From Cyclobacteriaceae bacterium (GTDB lineage Bacteria; Bacteroidota; Bacteroidia; Cytophagales; Cyclobacteriaceae), in NCBI GenBank assembly GCA_016786495.1, contig JAEUUJ010000033.1, forward strand, positions 1 to 64,000: a DNA stretch of 64,000 nt, given 5' to 3'. Both the position numbers and the translations under genes were made by a program. Of the stretch, positions 35,289 to 44,411 are shown piece by piece. The notes below the pieces were generated by a model. That model worked only from the letters and a program-made list of their open reading frames with translations, was not told the DNA's origin and did no database searches. The number at the start of each line of letters is the position of its first letter. Position 1 is the first letter of the stretch.

Positions 35289-35893
35289 AACTTTCGATAG
35301 ATCAGGTTTTCCTTGTCAGGCAATACGTTCAGCAAAGCGGCATTGCCAATCAGGGGTTGCAGGATGACCTTATCGATCATTTGTGTTGTGCCGTCGAATT
35401 CAAGATCGAACATGGCACGTCACTGCCTGTTGCGCTGGAGGAAGCCGTGAACGAGCTGGCGCCTGAAGGACTTATCACCCTGCAACTTGAAACTGTATTT
35501 CTGTTAAACTCCACAAAAATAATTCGCATGAAAAAAGTAATGTACACAATCGGTGCCCTTTCGGTAATGTTATTCGTGCTGGGATGGTGCTTCGGCATGA
35601 TGGGTTGGGCGGGTGCCAGGGAATTATCGATTTTCGGTTTTCTTGGCTTTGTCTTTCTTTACGCACCTCTTTTAATCGTTGATCGCTTCAAGACCAGGAT
35701 TCGCTGGGTGCTGTCGGAAAAACTAAAATTTATATTGGGAACGATCAGCGGCTTTGTTTTGGCGCTGGCCGTATTTTTTAAAATCATGCACTTGCCGGGG
35801 GCTGATCAACTTTTGTTGTTGGGAACCGGATTGTTCACATTCGGATTCGTTCCGTTTCTTTTCTTTACGATGTATAAGAAATCGGTGAGCTAG
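35285..35893 (+). CDS. Membrane partner protein of PadR
   Basis: A 202-residue protein. Residues 1-80 are soluble and helical, with 'GIANQGLQDDLIDHLCCAVE' (a conserved DDLxDHLCC phrase in PadR-linked proteins of this phylum), followed by four membrane segments (about 84-104, 108-128, 144-166, 174-195). The arrangement resembles HAAS/DUF1700-type proteins coded next to PadR genes, which have an N-terminal soluble domain and C-terminal helices. Function unknown; it may sense membrane state or modulate PadR. It is translationally coupled to padR. Its TAG stop overlaps the nth stop on the other strand. Confidence 0.82.
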   Translation: MKLSIDQVFLVRQYVQQSGIANQGLQDDLIDHLCCAVEFKIEHGTSLPVALEEAVNELAPEGLITLQLETVFLLNSTKIIRMKKVMYTIGALSVMLFVLGWCFGMMGWAGARELSIFGFLGFVFLYAPLLIVDRFKTRIRWVLSEKLKFILGTISGFVLALAVFFKIMHLPGADQLLLLGTGLFTFGFVPFLFFTMYKKSVS

Positions 35894-36525
35894 TCGCGCA
35901 AGTCCTTTCGGATATATTTTTTGCAGATCGGGCACGTCTTCCAGTCATGACCGCGCGCAGTGCAATACTCGCGGCCAAAATAAATGATTTGAAGATGGGC
36001 CTTGTTCCATTTCTCCACGGGAACCAAACGCTTCAGGTCCTTCTCTGTTTGCTCAACACTTTTTCCGGTACTCAGGCCCCAGCGGTATGCAAGCCGGTGA
36101 ATGTGTGTATCCACGGGAAACGCAGGCACGCCAAACCATTGTGTCATGACCACCGAGGCAGTTTTATGGCCAACGGCCGGTAGCGACTCCAGCGCCTCGA
36201 AGGTGTTGGGAACTTCACCGTTGTATTGCTCCACAAGAATTTTCGACAAGCCCGCAATGCCTTTTGATTTCATCGGAGAAAGGCCGCAGGGCTTAATGAT
36301 CTCACGAATGTCTTCAACGGAAAGCTTCATCATGTCATAGGGATTGTCGGCCAGCCTGAAAAGTGAGGGTGTTGTTTTGTTCACCCGAACGTCTGTGCAC
36401 TGGGCGGAAAGCAACACGGCAATCAAAAGGGTGTAGGCGTCTTTGTGGTCGAGTGGAACAGCCGGATCAGGATACAGGTTATCCAGCGTTGTTAAGATGT
36501 CAGCAACTTTTTCGGATTTAGTCAT
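35890..36525 (-). CDS. nth: Endonuclease III (base-excision repair glycosylase)
   Basis: A bifunctional DNA glycosylase/AP lyase removing oxidised pyrimidines. Of its 211 residues, the helix-hairpin-helix 'LPAVGHKTASVV' contains catalytic Lys121 and 'FPVDTHIHRLAYRWG' contains Asp139. The iron-sulfur loop is unusual: Cys188, Cys198 and Cys201 are present with a 9-residue first gap, and the fourth cysteine of the usual C-x6-C-x2-C-x5-C pattern is absent because the chain ends in 'KKYIRKDLRD'. His193 lies in the enlarged loop. Either the cluster has a different ligand or it is lost. Its stop overlaps the PadR partner gene by 4 bp. Confidence 0.93.
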   Translation of the reverse strand: MTKSEKVADILTTLDNLYPDPAVPLDHKDAYTLLIAVLLSAQCTDVRVNKTTPSLFRLADNPYDMMKLSVEDIREIIKPCGLSPMKSKGIAGLSKILVEQYNGEVPNTFEALESLPAVGHKTASVVMTQWFGVPAFPVDTHIHRLAYRWGLSTGKSVEQTEKDLKRLVPVEKWNKAHLQIIYFGREYCTARGHDWKTCPICKKYIRKDLRD

Positions 36526-36533
36526 ACCATCAA

Positions 36534-37706
36534 CTAGGGGTACAGCAGATATTTTTGCCGCATCTTTTTATACCGGTCGAGTTCGGACTTCCAGGTTTCG
36601 CGGATTTGATCTTCTGTCATTCCCTGTTGAATTTGTTGCTTCAACTTTGGTGTGGCGGCAAGAACATCAAAATACGAATTGAAAAATTTTTCCTTTTCAG
36701 GATAAGCCTTGTATATCGTCAACAGATAGCCAAGGTTGATTCTCCGGGCCGGTATTTCGTTTCTTAAGTCGACACCATAACACAGTTTATTTTCATGGGG
36801 CGGCTTTACGGCAACTCCTTTAATCGTTACCGGGGTAAACGTGAAGTTCATTTCGTTAAGTTCCGGATTTCCGATGGCCTGAAACGGGAAGGGTGTTCCG
36901 CGACCAACACTGATCACGGTTCCTTCAAACAGACAAATCGAAGGATACAGTCTGATCGCCTGATTATTTGGCAGATTCGGGGAAGGGCCAACCGGCAAGT
37001 CATAAGCTTGGCCGTGCTTCCAGTTTTTAACTTGAATGATTTCGAGATCACATTTCAGCTTATTGGTCAACCAGCCTTCGCCATTGATCATCTGTGCGAG
37101 CTCGCCAACCGTTAAACCGTGTGCCGTTGGAATCGGGTGCATGGCTACGAACGACTGAAATGGGTTTTCATTCATTGGCCCGTCAACAAAATCATTTGGG
37201 TTAGGGCGGTCCAGAACGATCATTTTTTTGTTTGATTCCGCACATGCCTCCATCGCGTAATGCATGGTGCTGATGTAGGTATAGAATCGGGTTCCCACAT
37301 CCTGGATGTCGAAAACGACCACATCAACGTTTTCCAGTTGCTGCGGTGTAGGTTTTTTGTTCTTTCCGTAAAGCGACACCAGCGGAATTCCGGTTTTTAC
37401 ATCGATGCTGTCGTTCACGTGTTCGCCATCGGCTGCGTTTCCGCGAAAGCCATGTTCAGGTCCGAATATTGTAACGATGTTTACACCGAGTGCTTTCAGG
37501 GTATCAGCCAAATGGGTTTTTCCAATCAAGGACGTGTGATTCACCACCAACGCCACCCGCTTGCCGAGTAACGGCTTGTAAAAGGTGTTAAGCTGATCAG
37601 CTCCTGTGCGAACAGCGGTATCAGCAGTTTTTGTTTTTGACGCAGATTGCGGATGACATGCAATCGCCTGGAACAAAAAAAATACGAATACCAATAACCT
37701 GATCAT
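36534..37706 (-). CDS. namZ: Exo-beta-N-acetylmuramidase (NamZ/DUF1343 family), lipoprotein
   Basis: A DUF1343 protein of 390 residues, the family of NamZ (GH171), which releases MurNAc from the non-reducing ends of peptidoglycan fragments for wall recycling. The family marks are 'GKRVALVVNHTSLIG', 'TIFGPEHGFRGNAADGE' (Glu84, His85), 'VVVFDIQDVGTRFYTYISTMHYAMEACAE', 'MIVLDRPNP' and 'GRGTPFPFQAIG'. The N-terminus is hydrophobic, ending 'QAIAC' (Cys17), so it is probably exported and lipidated. It follows nth by only 8 bp in transcription direction (nth downstream), suggesting co-transcription. Confidence 0.9.
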   Translation of the reverse strand: MIRLLVFVFFLFQAIACHPQSASKTKTADTAVRTGADQLNTFYKPLLGKRVALVVNHTSLIGKTHLADTLKALGVNIVTIFGPEHGFRGNAADGEHVNDSIDVKTGIPLVSLYGKNKKPTPQQLENVDVVVFDIQDVGTRFYTYISTMHYAMEACAESNKKMIVLDRPNPNDFVDGPMNENPFQSFVAMHPIPTAHGLTVGELAQMINGEGWLTNKLKCDLEIIQVKNWKHGQAYDLPVGPSPNLPNNQAIRLYPSICLFEGTVISVGRGTPFPFQAIGNPELNEMNFTFTPVTIKGVAVKPPHENKLCYGVDLRNEIPARRINLGYLLTIYKAYPEKEKFFNSYFDVLAATPKLKQQIQQGMTEDQIRETWKSELDRYKKMRQKYLLYP

Positions 37707-37749
37707 TTCTTTTTATTTTGCCGGTGTAAAGCCAAAATTAAGCCATTCC

Positions 37750-38988
37750 TTGAACCTTTCGTATTTCATATCGAAAAGAATAAGCCAGGGTAAGCAGTCA
37801 GGTTTTTCATCTACCATTCATGCGATTGCCATCGCCAGTATCGGCATTGGGCTTGGAGCAGCCATCGTTTCTTTTTTGATTATGAATGGCTTTCAGGAAA
37901 CTGTTAAGAACCGTATCTATAGTTTCAATGGCCATTTGCTGATTACCAAATTTTCGGTTGATAACTCCGTTGAAGAGGTTCCGTTTGATATCAATTTTAA
38001 GGTATTCACGAATGCAAAGGATCTGCCGTACGTGCATCATATGCAGGAGTATGTCCACAAGGCCGGACTGATTAAAACGAATGAGGAAATTCTGGGTGTG
38101 GTGCTGAAAGGCGTGGGGAAGAGTTTTGACACAACCGCCTTTCATACGAACATGGTTGACGGAAGATTTATTCATTTTCCGGATTCAGGCTACTCCAATG
38201 AAGTCGTGTTGAGTAAAGTGATCGCCAATAAACTCAACGTGAAAACAGGTGACTTGATTACGCTTCATTTCTTCCAAAATCCGCCACGGTTCAGGAGGTT
38301 AAAAGTTACCGGCTTGTACGAAACAAACCTGAGCGAATACTTCGATGGTAAAATCGTTATTGGCGACATCCGCCTGATTCAACGCCTGAACGACTGGGCC
38401 GACAGTATTGCCGGTGGCGTGGAGATTTTTTTGAAGGATAACGTAAACATTGACGAGGCTCAGCTTCAACTGGAGACGTTGCTCGACAAAGACCAGAAAA
38501 AGAATTTTGATAAAGATGTAAGCTCAATTCCTGAGAAATATATCCAGGTTTTTGAATGGCTGGGTTTGCTGGATCGTCAGGTGGCAATTCTGCTGGGCAT
38601 CATTCTTTTTGTGATCTCGGTAAACATGATCTCCATTATTCTGATTTTGGTTATGGAGCGTACGCAGATGATCGGCATGCTCAAGGCACTGGGTGCTTCC
38701 GGGGGTTTAATCCGTTCCATTTTTGTTTACAACGGAATTAACCTCATCATAAAAGGTCTGTTGCTGGGAAACCTGTTAGGAATAGGCTTCTGCTACCTGC
38801 AAGACACGTTTAAGTTCATTAAACTCAATCCGGAAGACTACTACATGAGTTTTGTACCCATCAGTTGGCACTGGGATGTTGTACTGATGCTCAACCTGCT
38901 CACGTTTGCCATGGTCACCGTGGTGTTGTTGCTGCCTACGGCAATCGTCTTCCGAATCACGCCAATCAAAGCGATTCGCTTCGATTGA
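37750..38988 (+). CDS. FtsX-like ABC transporter permease (LolC/LolE type)
   Basis: A 412-residue inner-membrane permease of the MacB/FtsX class. Topology: one helix near 22-45, a large periplasmic domain (about 50-270), then three C-terminal helices (about 275-300, 320-345, 372-400). The phrase 'MIGMLKALGASGGLIRSIFVYNGINLI' is the coupling-helix region that contacts the ATPase, as in lipoprotein exporters. The start is TTG at 37750 (reading 'MNLSYFISKRIS', a usual N-terminus for this group). No ATPase gene is next to it. It is divergent from namZ. Confidence 0.9.
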   Translation: MNLSYFISKRISQGKQSGFSSTIHAIAIASIGIGLGAAIVSFLIMNGFQETVKNRIYSFNGHLLITKFSVDNSVEEVPFDINFKVFTNAKDLPYVHHMQEYVHKAGLIKTNEEILGVVLKGVGKSFDTTAFHTNMVDGRFIHFPDSGYSNEVVLSKVIANKLNVKTGDLITLHFFQNPPRFRRLKVTGLYETNLSEYFDGKIVIGDIRLIQRLNDWADSIAGGVEIFLKDNVNIDEAQLQLETLLDKDQKKNFDKDVSSIPEKYIQVFEWLGLLDRQVAILLGIILFVISVNMISIILILVMERTQMIGMLKALGASGGLIRSIFVYNGINLIIKGLLLGNLLGIGFCYLQDTFKFIKLNPEDYYMSFVPISWHWDVVLMLNLLTFAMVTVVLLLPTAIVFRITPIKAIRFD

Positions 38989-40956
38989 TCACTGTTTCTT
39001 CTTAAAGAGCCAGTCGTAATTTTGTACTTGCAGTGCGCGATTGAAAAGCTCTTTCAGGTATTTGTATTCAACTGATGTGTACACGGGCTTGGAAAGCACG
39101 AGTGAGTATGTCATCGTAGCTTTCGTTCCGTTATCGGTTACCTCAAAGAGAAACTTCCCGCCACCTCCCGGAATGGACAGTGTATTCCGTTCGGGTTTTT
39201 CAACGATCATGAAATTTTCAGGATAGGTTAAATTAAGAATGATGGTGTATTCGTGTGTGGTGCCGAAGTTTACGGGGTAAAGGCGTTCGGTTAACTTAAA
39301 CGGATTGGATTCCATCTTATCGAGGAAAAACGGATTCAGCGTAAATCCGTCACCGAGCTGATTGAGTGCTTCAATCTCTACATCAAAGTTGTGAACAACC
39401 TTCGGGTCATAAATATCTTCTCCTGTCAATTCAAACGAATTGATGGTAACCAGTTTCATCTTTTTCTTCAGGTCTGCCAGATAGTCTTCTTTTGAATTGA
39501 ATGAGGCCAGGTCCGTGCGTTTATCGTACGCGTCATAGCCGTAATAGGCGTACTCCAGATCGCCTTTGATCGTTCCTTCCGGCTGCAGCGTCAGGTTCAT
39601 AATGGCAACTTCTTTGAACTTTTCGGTTGGAACGATATCGTACCAATACGAGGGTCCTTTTTCAGGGACAACGCGTGCCTTTCCATTCAGGCAGCGGAAT
39701 GGAAGCATGCCGAAAGGCAGATAATTCACTGTAGCATCTACCAAATACGATTTATCACCCAAGTTAACCTTCGCTGCCACGAAGTTGAAGTCGGTAATCA
39801 CGGGGTGCAGTTCCGTTGGTACGCCATTTTCGCGAGTCGAAATTAGTGCCAGTTCAACATCTAAGCCAGCTGCCCGCATAGCCGCAATTAGCGCGAGATT
39901 GATATCCCCAACACTTCCTGTTTTCTTATCAAAAGCTTTCTTTATTCCATCATCACTCCAGTAGCCAAAATACTCATTCCACCTGAACCAGTCATTTATA
40001 AAGGAATGAATGCGTTTAGCTTTTTCAAGCGGATCGGTGATACCCTTCAGTTCAGGTTCAATCTTTTCAAGGATGTCTTTTCCTTTTTTTAGTTGCATCC
40101 CAATTTTCGGATCAGTCCGGATTTCACTATCAGCGTCTTTCCACTCTTTGGTGATTTTATCCACACGACCGTCAAAATAACGCACTTCCGAAAGCTCGAA
40201 GTAAACCGCTGAAATAAAGTTCGACTTGGCAGTCATGAACCCTTCTTTCTTAAACGCGGGGATGTTTTCCATCGCCATTTTGTAGCGGCCGCAATCGGCC
40301 TTGTATGCACCTGGTGAAAAGCATTCCTTTATCAGTTCACTTTCATTTTTGGAAAATTTCTGAAATCCCCGCCAGGTGATGTTATAGATATAGTTGCCCG
40401 GAATAGTAGCCCAATATTCGCTGTACACTTTGGGAATGTCGGATTGAAATTCCCACGTGTGAAAATTGTAAAAAAAGAAAGGATCATCGATGGAATACTG
40501 TACCTCGATAATACTGCCCACCCGCACATTAGGAATGGTGATCTTTTTTTCATCCCAGTACTTATTGCTCTTTTCTGTAAAGATGTTTTTAGAATTGACC
40601 GGGCTTTCTTCCACTTTACCATTTTGAATGTTGTAAGCCGATGCTTTGATAGACAGCAATTGCTGCTGGCGTGTATCACTTTTTCGTAGTGGGATTGAAA
40701 TGTTAGCTTGGTTCAAGCCTTCGGTTTTGAGTATCTTAATCAGATAGTGATTTTCAAAGATCAAACCCCGGTCTTCCGATGAACTGATATAGGCCTCACC
40801 AAATTCACGCAACACAACGGCACTGGCAGATGAATCGCGTGCATAGCCAGTCGCTGCAAGTTGTTCAACTGAAATCTGCCCATAGGGAAAGCCGTGATCC
40901 TGGGCAAAGGTTGCCGATGCGAGAATGCAGAAAATGGCTGTAAAGACGAGCTTCAT
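38989..40956 (-). CDS. DUF3857/transglutaminase-like protein, catalytically degenerate
   Basis: From ATG 40956 (signal peptide 'MKLVFTAIFCILASATFAQ') the protein has 655 residues. Residues about 30-290 form the DUF3857 domain, residues about 300-430 a transglutaminase-like domain, and the C-terminus a DUF2569-like beta region. In the transglutaminase core the active Cys position reads Val349 ('TGSVGDINLALIAAMRAAGL'), the His position reads Phe392 ('DFNFVAAKV'), and only the Asp (Asp407, 'VDATVNYLP') remains, so it should not cross-link proteins or act as a protease. The frame continues 17 codons upstream to 41007, but those codons precede the signal. Its stop abuts the FtsX gene stop. Confidence 0.88.
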   Translation of the reverse strand: MKLVFTAIFCILASATFAQDHGFPYGQISVEQLAATGYARDSSASAVVLREFGEAYISSSEDRGLIFENHYLIKILKTEGLNQANISIPLRKSDTRQQQLLSIKASAYNIQNGKVEESPVNSKNIFTEKSNKYWDEKKITIPNVRVGSIIEVQYSIDDPFFFYNFHTWEFQSDIPKVYSEYWATIPGNYIYNITWRGFQKFSKNESELIKECFSPGAYKADCGRYKMAMENIPAFKKEGFMTAKSNFISAVYFELSEVRYFDGRVDKITKEWKDADSEIRTDPKIGMQLKKGKDILEKIEPELKGITDPLEKAKRIHSFINDWFRWNEYFGYWSDDGIKKAFDKKTGSVGDINLALIAAMRAAGLDVELALISTRENGVPTELHPVITDFNFVAAKVNLGDKSYLVDATVNYLPFGMLPFRCLNGKARVVPEKGPSYWYDIVPTEKFKEVAIMNLTLQPEGTIKGDLEYAYYGYDAYDKRTDLASFNSKEDYLADLKKKMKLVTINSFELTGEDIYDPKVVHNFDVEIEALNQLGDGFTLNPFFLDKMESNPFKLTERLYPVNFGTTHEYTIILNLTYPENFMIVEKPERNTLSIPGGGGKFLFEVTDNGTKATMTYSLVLSKPVYTSVEYKYLKELFNRALQVQNYDWLFKKKQ

Positions 40957-41041
40957 GTGCGTAAACGTGTTAGAGGTTATTTTATTCTTATCAAACATCC
41001 TGTTCACCCAACTTCGCGGTGCCTGGCGTACGGATCAGTCG

Positions 41042-41782
41042 TTACCGTGACGAGACCGGGATATATTTTTTAAACCAACTCTGGATGGTCATCTGGAGGA
41101 CGCCAAAGAATGCTTCTTTGAAAATACCGGCCGACATCTTCGACTGGCCCCGTGTCCGTTCCGTAAAAATAATCGGAACTTCTTTCAGGATAAAACCATA
41201 CTTCCAGGCTAGGAATTTCATTTCGATCTGAAAGGCATACCCGACAAACTTAACCTGATCGAGCGGAATGGTTTCCAGTACTCTTTTTCGGTAGCAAACA
41301 AATCCAGCGGTGGTGTCACTGATCGGCATAGACGTTACCACCCGAACGTAGAAACTTGCAAAATACGAAAGCAGTACCCGGCCCATAGGCCAGTTAACCA
41401 CGTTAACTCCCGTAGCATACCGTGAACCGATGGCTACGTCACTGCCTTCTTCACAGGATTTTCTTAAATGAATCAGATCTTTTGGATCGTGAGAAAAATC
41501 TGCATCCATCTCCAGAATGTACGCGTACCCGTTGGCCAGCGCATAGCGGAAACCTGCAAGGTAGGCTGTTCCTAATCCTTGCTTGCCTGAACGTTCGAGG
41601 ATGTGAAGCCTGCCGTTGTATTGAACCTGAAGGTTTTTTACAATTCCGGCAGTTCCATCGGGCGAACCATCATCCACCACCAGCACATGAAACGGATGCG
41701 AAAGGGAAAATACAGCCGACAAAATCGCCTCGATATTCTCTTTTTCGTTATACGTTGGAATTATGACGATTGAGTCGCTCAC
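41042..41782 (-). CDS. Polyprenol-phosphate mannosyltransferase-like glycosyltransferase (GT2)
   Basis: A 246-residue soluble family 2 glycosyltransferase of the dolichol-phosphate mannose synthase (DPM1) type, which loads a sugar on a polyprenyl phosphate. The motifs are 'IVIIPTYNEKENIEAIL', 'VVDDGSPDGTA', 'GLGTAYLAGFRYA', the DxD-like 'ILEMDADFSHDPKDL', 'IGSRYATG', 'TTAGFVCYRKRVLE' and 'IIFTERTRGQSKM'. Short of any C-terminal membrane helix, it ends in 'WFKKYIPVSSR', as in single-domain DPM1 homologues. It is a single gene, 85 bp upstream of the DUF3857 gene's start. Confidence 0.93.
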   Translation of the reverse strand: MSDSIVIIPTYNEKENIEAILSAVFSLSHPFHVLVVDDGSPDGTAGIVKNLQVQYNGRLHILERSGKQGLGTAYLAGFRYALANGYAYILEMDADFSHDPKDLIHLRKSCEEGSDVAIGSRYATGVNVVNWPMGRVLLSYFASFYVRVVTSMPISDTTAGFVCYRKRVLETIPLDQVKFVGYAFQIEMKFLAWKYGFILKEVPIIFTERTRGQSKMSAGIFKEAFFGVLQMTIQSWFKKYIPVSSR

Positions 41783-41943
41783 GAGTAGTGGTTATCTATG
41801 CAAAATAATAAAAAGCCAGGTGCAAACCGACAGGATTTTTACGGGTAACACGCAAAAATGATGCAGGCAACTGACGTTTTTTCCTGTTGTGAATCATAAA
41901 TCTTAAAAAATCCGATACCTTGAGCGGTATAAACTCCAAGGGT

Positions 41944-42780
41944 ATGAAAATCAGATTATTAGTTGCGTTACTGCTATGGGTGAATTTTGTACACGCGCAG
42001 GATTTTGAAGGCACCATTAAGTGGTCGATGAAAATGAATATTACGGATCCGCGACTTAAGGTGCAGATGGAAGAGGCCGAGAAGAAAATGAAGGATCCCG
42101 CCACGCAGGCTCAGATGAAGCAGGCGATGGAGAAAATGAATGATCCTCAGTTCAAAAAAATGATGGAGTCCAACCCGCAACTGAAAGCTCAAATGGAATC
42201 GATGATGAAGAACATGCAGGGTGGGAATGTGAATTCGATGATGCCTTCCGGAATGATTCTGAAAACAAAAAATGGTCATACGCTGTCCATGCTGGAAGGC
42301 GGAATCATGGGCGGAACCGAAACGCTTCATCTGAAAGGAAAGGATGAAACGTACCTGATTAACCGCAGCAGCAAAACATATTCTGTGGTTTCCCATCCTG
42401 CGGATTCGAAAAGCCCTGCGCACGACCCCGCTGTCACCGTCACCAAATCAGCGGAAACGCAAAAAATACTAAACTACACCTGCACAAAAAACACGGTAAC
42501 GCTTACCGAGAACGGCCAGACGATCACGCAGATTTTTTGGACGACCAATGAAATCAAAGGCATTGATTTCAAGAGCATGGGAGATCAGCGGATGGGAAAA
42601 GGTAAACAGTCGATGTATTACAAAGACCTTGACGGTGTTCCGTTAAAAATGGAAATGACCATGCCGCAGGGAACGATGATGATGGAAGTGATCGAGATTA
42701 AAAAGCAAACCCTGCCGGCTTCCGATTTCGAAATACCTGCAGGGTTTACCAAAACGGCTATGCCTGGGATGGGTCAATAG
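41944..42780 (+). CDS. Secreted DUF4412 protein, methionine-rich
   Basis: From ATG 41944 the N-terminus 'MKIRLLVALLLWVNFVHAQ' is a signal peptide and the protein has 278 residues. Residues about 35-90 are highly charged and rich in Met, Lys and Gln, with pseudo-repeats 'QMEEAEKKMKDPATQAQMKQAMEKMNDPQFKKMM', each stretch separated by 'DP', probably a helical segment. The rest resembles DUF4412: 'GTETLHLKGKDETYLINRSSKTYSV', 'NYTCTKNTVTLTENGQTITQIFWTT' and a C-terminal 'SDFEIPAGFTK'. Function unknown. Its end overlaps the convergent speA gene by 7 bp. Confidence 0.85.
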   Translation: MKIRLLVALLLWVNFVHAQDFEGTIKWSMKMNITDPRLKVQMEEAEKKMKDPATQAQMKQAMEKMNDPQFKKMMESNPQLKAQMESMMKNMQGGNVNSMMPSGMILKTKNGHTLSMLEGGIMGGTETLHLKGKDETYLINRSSKTYSVVSHPADSKSPAHDPAVTVTKSAETQKILNYTCTKNTVTLTENGQTITQIFWTTNEIKGIDFKSMGDQRMGKGKQSMYYKDLDGVPLKMEMTMPQGTMMMEVIEIKKQTLPASDFEIPAGFTKTAMPGMGQ

Positions 42781-44165
42781 CCCAAAATCTTCAGCATGGA
42801 TTGTTCATTCTGCTGTTCTGCGAACAGTCGGGTGGTAATCTCACCGTCTTCATTCCGGTCGATGAGCACGTGCTTGGGGGCGGGAACAAGGCAATGCTGA
42901 ATGCCGCCATATCCGCCGAGCGATTCCTGGTATGCACCCGTGTGGAAGAAGCCGATGAATAATTGCTCTTCGTCATTGATCATCGGTAAGAACACTTCAC
43001 CGGTGTGGGCTTCCGAGTTGTAATAGTCCATGCTGTCACACGTGAGGCCGCCCATGTTCACTTTATGATACGGGTCGTCCCATTTGTTGATGGCCAGCAA
43101 AATGTATTTCTGGTTCAATCCCCAGGCATCGGGCAGGTGGGTAATGAAAGATCCATCGATCATGTACCAGAGCTCTTTATCGTTCTGGAGTTTCTGGTCG
43201 ATAACCTGATATAACACCGCTCCGCTTTCGCCCACGGTGTAGCTTCCGAATTCGGTAAAGATGTTCGGAACTTCTACGTTGTTCTTGTCGCAAATCCACT
43301 TGATGTTTTCCACAATCTGCTCGATCATGTACTTATAGTCGTAGTGGAAGGTTAACGAAGTCTTGATCGGGAAACCACCACCGATGTCAATTGAATCCAG
43401 GGAAGGGCAAATCTTTTTCAGTTCGCAGTATTTGAATACGAAGCGGCTTAATTCGCTCCAGTAGTAGGCGGTGTCTTTTATGCCCGTGTTGATGAAGAAG
43501 TGAAGCATCTTCAGCGATGCTTTCTTGCTCTTCTCGATGTTTTCTTTGTAGAACGGAATAATATCGCTGTACCGGATGCCGAGACGTGACGTATAAAACT
43601 CGAACTTCGGTTCTTCATCGGCTGCTACGCGAATGCCCACGCGGTACGGGTTTTCCACATGCTTTTCGTATTCCTCAAACTCGCCCATTTCATCCAGAAT
43701 GGGAATGCAGTTTTTGAAACCGTCATTCAGCAGTTCTGAAATGTATTGGGTGTACAACGGCATTTTAAATCCGTTGCAAAGGATGTATGAATCTTTGGTA
43801 AGCTTACCTTTTGCATAAAGCGAGCGCACAATCGGAATGTCAAAGGCCGAAGAAGTCTCCATGTGCACGTCTTCATTCTTCAGCGCTTCCTCCATCACAA
43901 AAGAAAAGTGTGACGATTTGGTGCAGTAGCAATACGTGTATTTACCGTTGTACTTGAACTTTTCAAGTGCACTGTTGAAAAGCGCCTGGGTTGAACGGAT
44001 ATTTTCCGAAATCCGCGGCAGATACGTGAGCTTCAGAGGCGTGCCATATTGCTTGATGATGTCCATCAACGGGACGTCATTAAATAATAACTCGTGATCA
44101 CGGACTTTAAATTCCTTTTGGGGAAACTCAAACGTCTGCTCAATCAGGTCCCGGTAGCTCTTCAT
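42774..44165 (-). CDS. speA: Arginine decarboxylase, alanine-racemase fold
   Basis: A 463-residue PLP enzyme that removes CO2 from arginine to give agmatine, the first step of the agmatine route to putrescine. The PLP Lys83 is in 'YCYCTKSSHFSF', the phosphate-binding glycine stretch in 'LDSIDIGGGFPIKT', and the C-terminal Cys loop in 'MGGLTCDSMDYYNSEAHTGEVFLP'. This is the short biosynthetic ADC found in Bacteroidota, shorter than the proteobacterial form of about 650 residues. Ornithine or diaminopimelate as substrate cannot be fully excluded, but the arginase-family gene transcribed divergently 246 bp away favours arginine. Confidence 0.85.
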   Translation of the reverse strand: MKSYRDLIEQTFEFPQKEFKVRDHELLFNDVPLMDIIKQYGTPLKLTYLPRISENIRSTQALFNSALEKFKYNGKYTYCYCTKSSHFSFVMEEALKNEDVHMETSSAFDIPIVRSLYAKGKLTKDSYILCNGFKMPLYTQYISELLNDGFKNCIPILDEMGEFEEYEKHVENPYRVGIRVAADEEPKFEFYTSRLGIRYSDIIPFYKENIEKSKKASLKMLHFFINTGIKDTAYYWSELSRFVFKYCELKKICPSLDSIDIGGGFPIKTSLTFHYDYKYMIEQIVENIKWICDKNNVEVPNIFTEFGSYTVGESGAVLYQVIDQKLQNDKELWYMIDGSFITHLPDAWGLNQKYILLAINKWDDPYHKVNMGGLTCDSMDYYNSEAHTGEVFLPMINDEEQLFIGFFHTGAYQESLGGYGGIQHCLVPAPKHVLIDRNEDGEITTRLFAEQQNEQSMLKILGY

Positions 44166-44411
44166 CGATCTTTCAGTATTATGCGGTTAAGTAACTCGAA
44201 AACGCGGTTTTAATCAACAAAAATAGGGTGCAATATTGGGATAAATTTGCCATCTTTGCAATGCTAAAAAACCATGAACAACCGGTATCTCAATCCCGTT
44301 TTCGCCATAGCGCACGGCCTGCCTGATTTCTGAGGCTGTACGGTACCGTTTTGTTTTCCTTGCTCCAAACATTAGCATCTCCTGTTCGTTTAAAATTCTA
44401 AGTGTACTCCT

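Noticed and set aside
44166-44411. Small leader peptides (about 20 codons) in the speA-arginase gap
   Set aside because: Two overlapping ATG frames exist at 44262 and 44273, but there is no clear promoter, hairpin or arginine-codon run to support a leader role.
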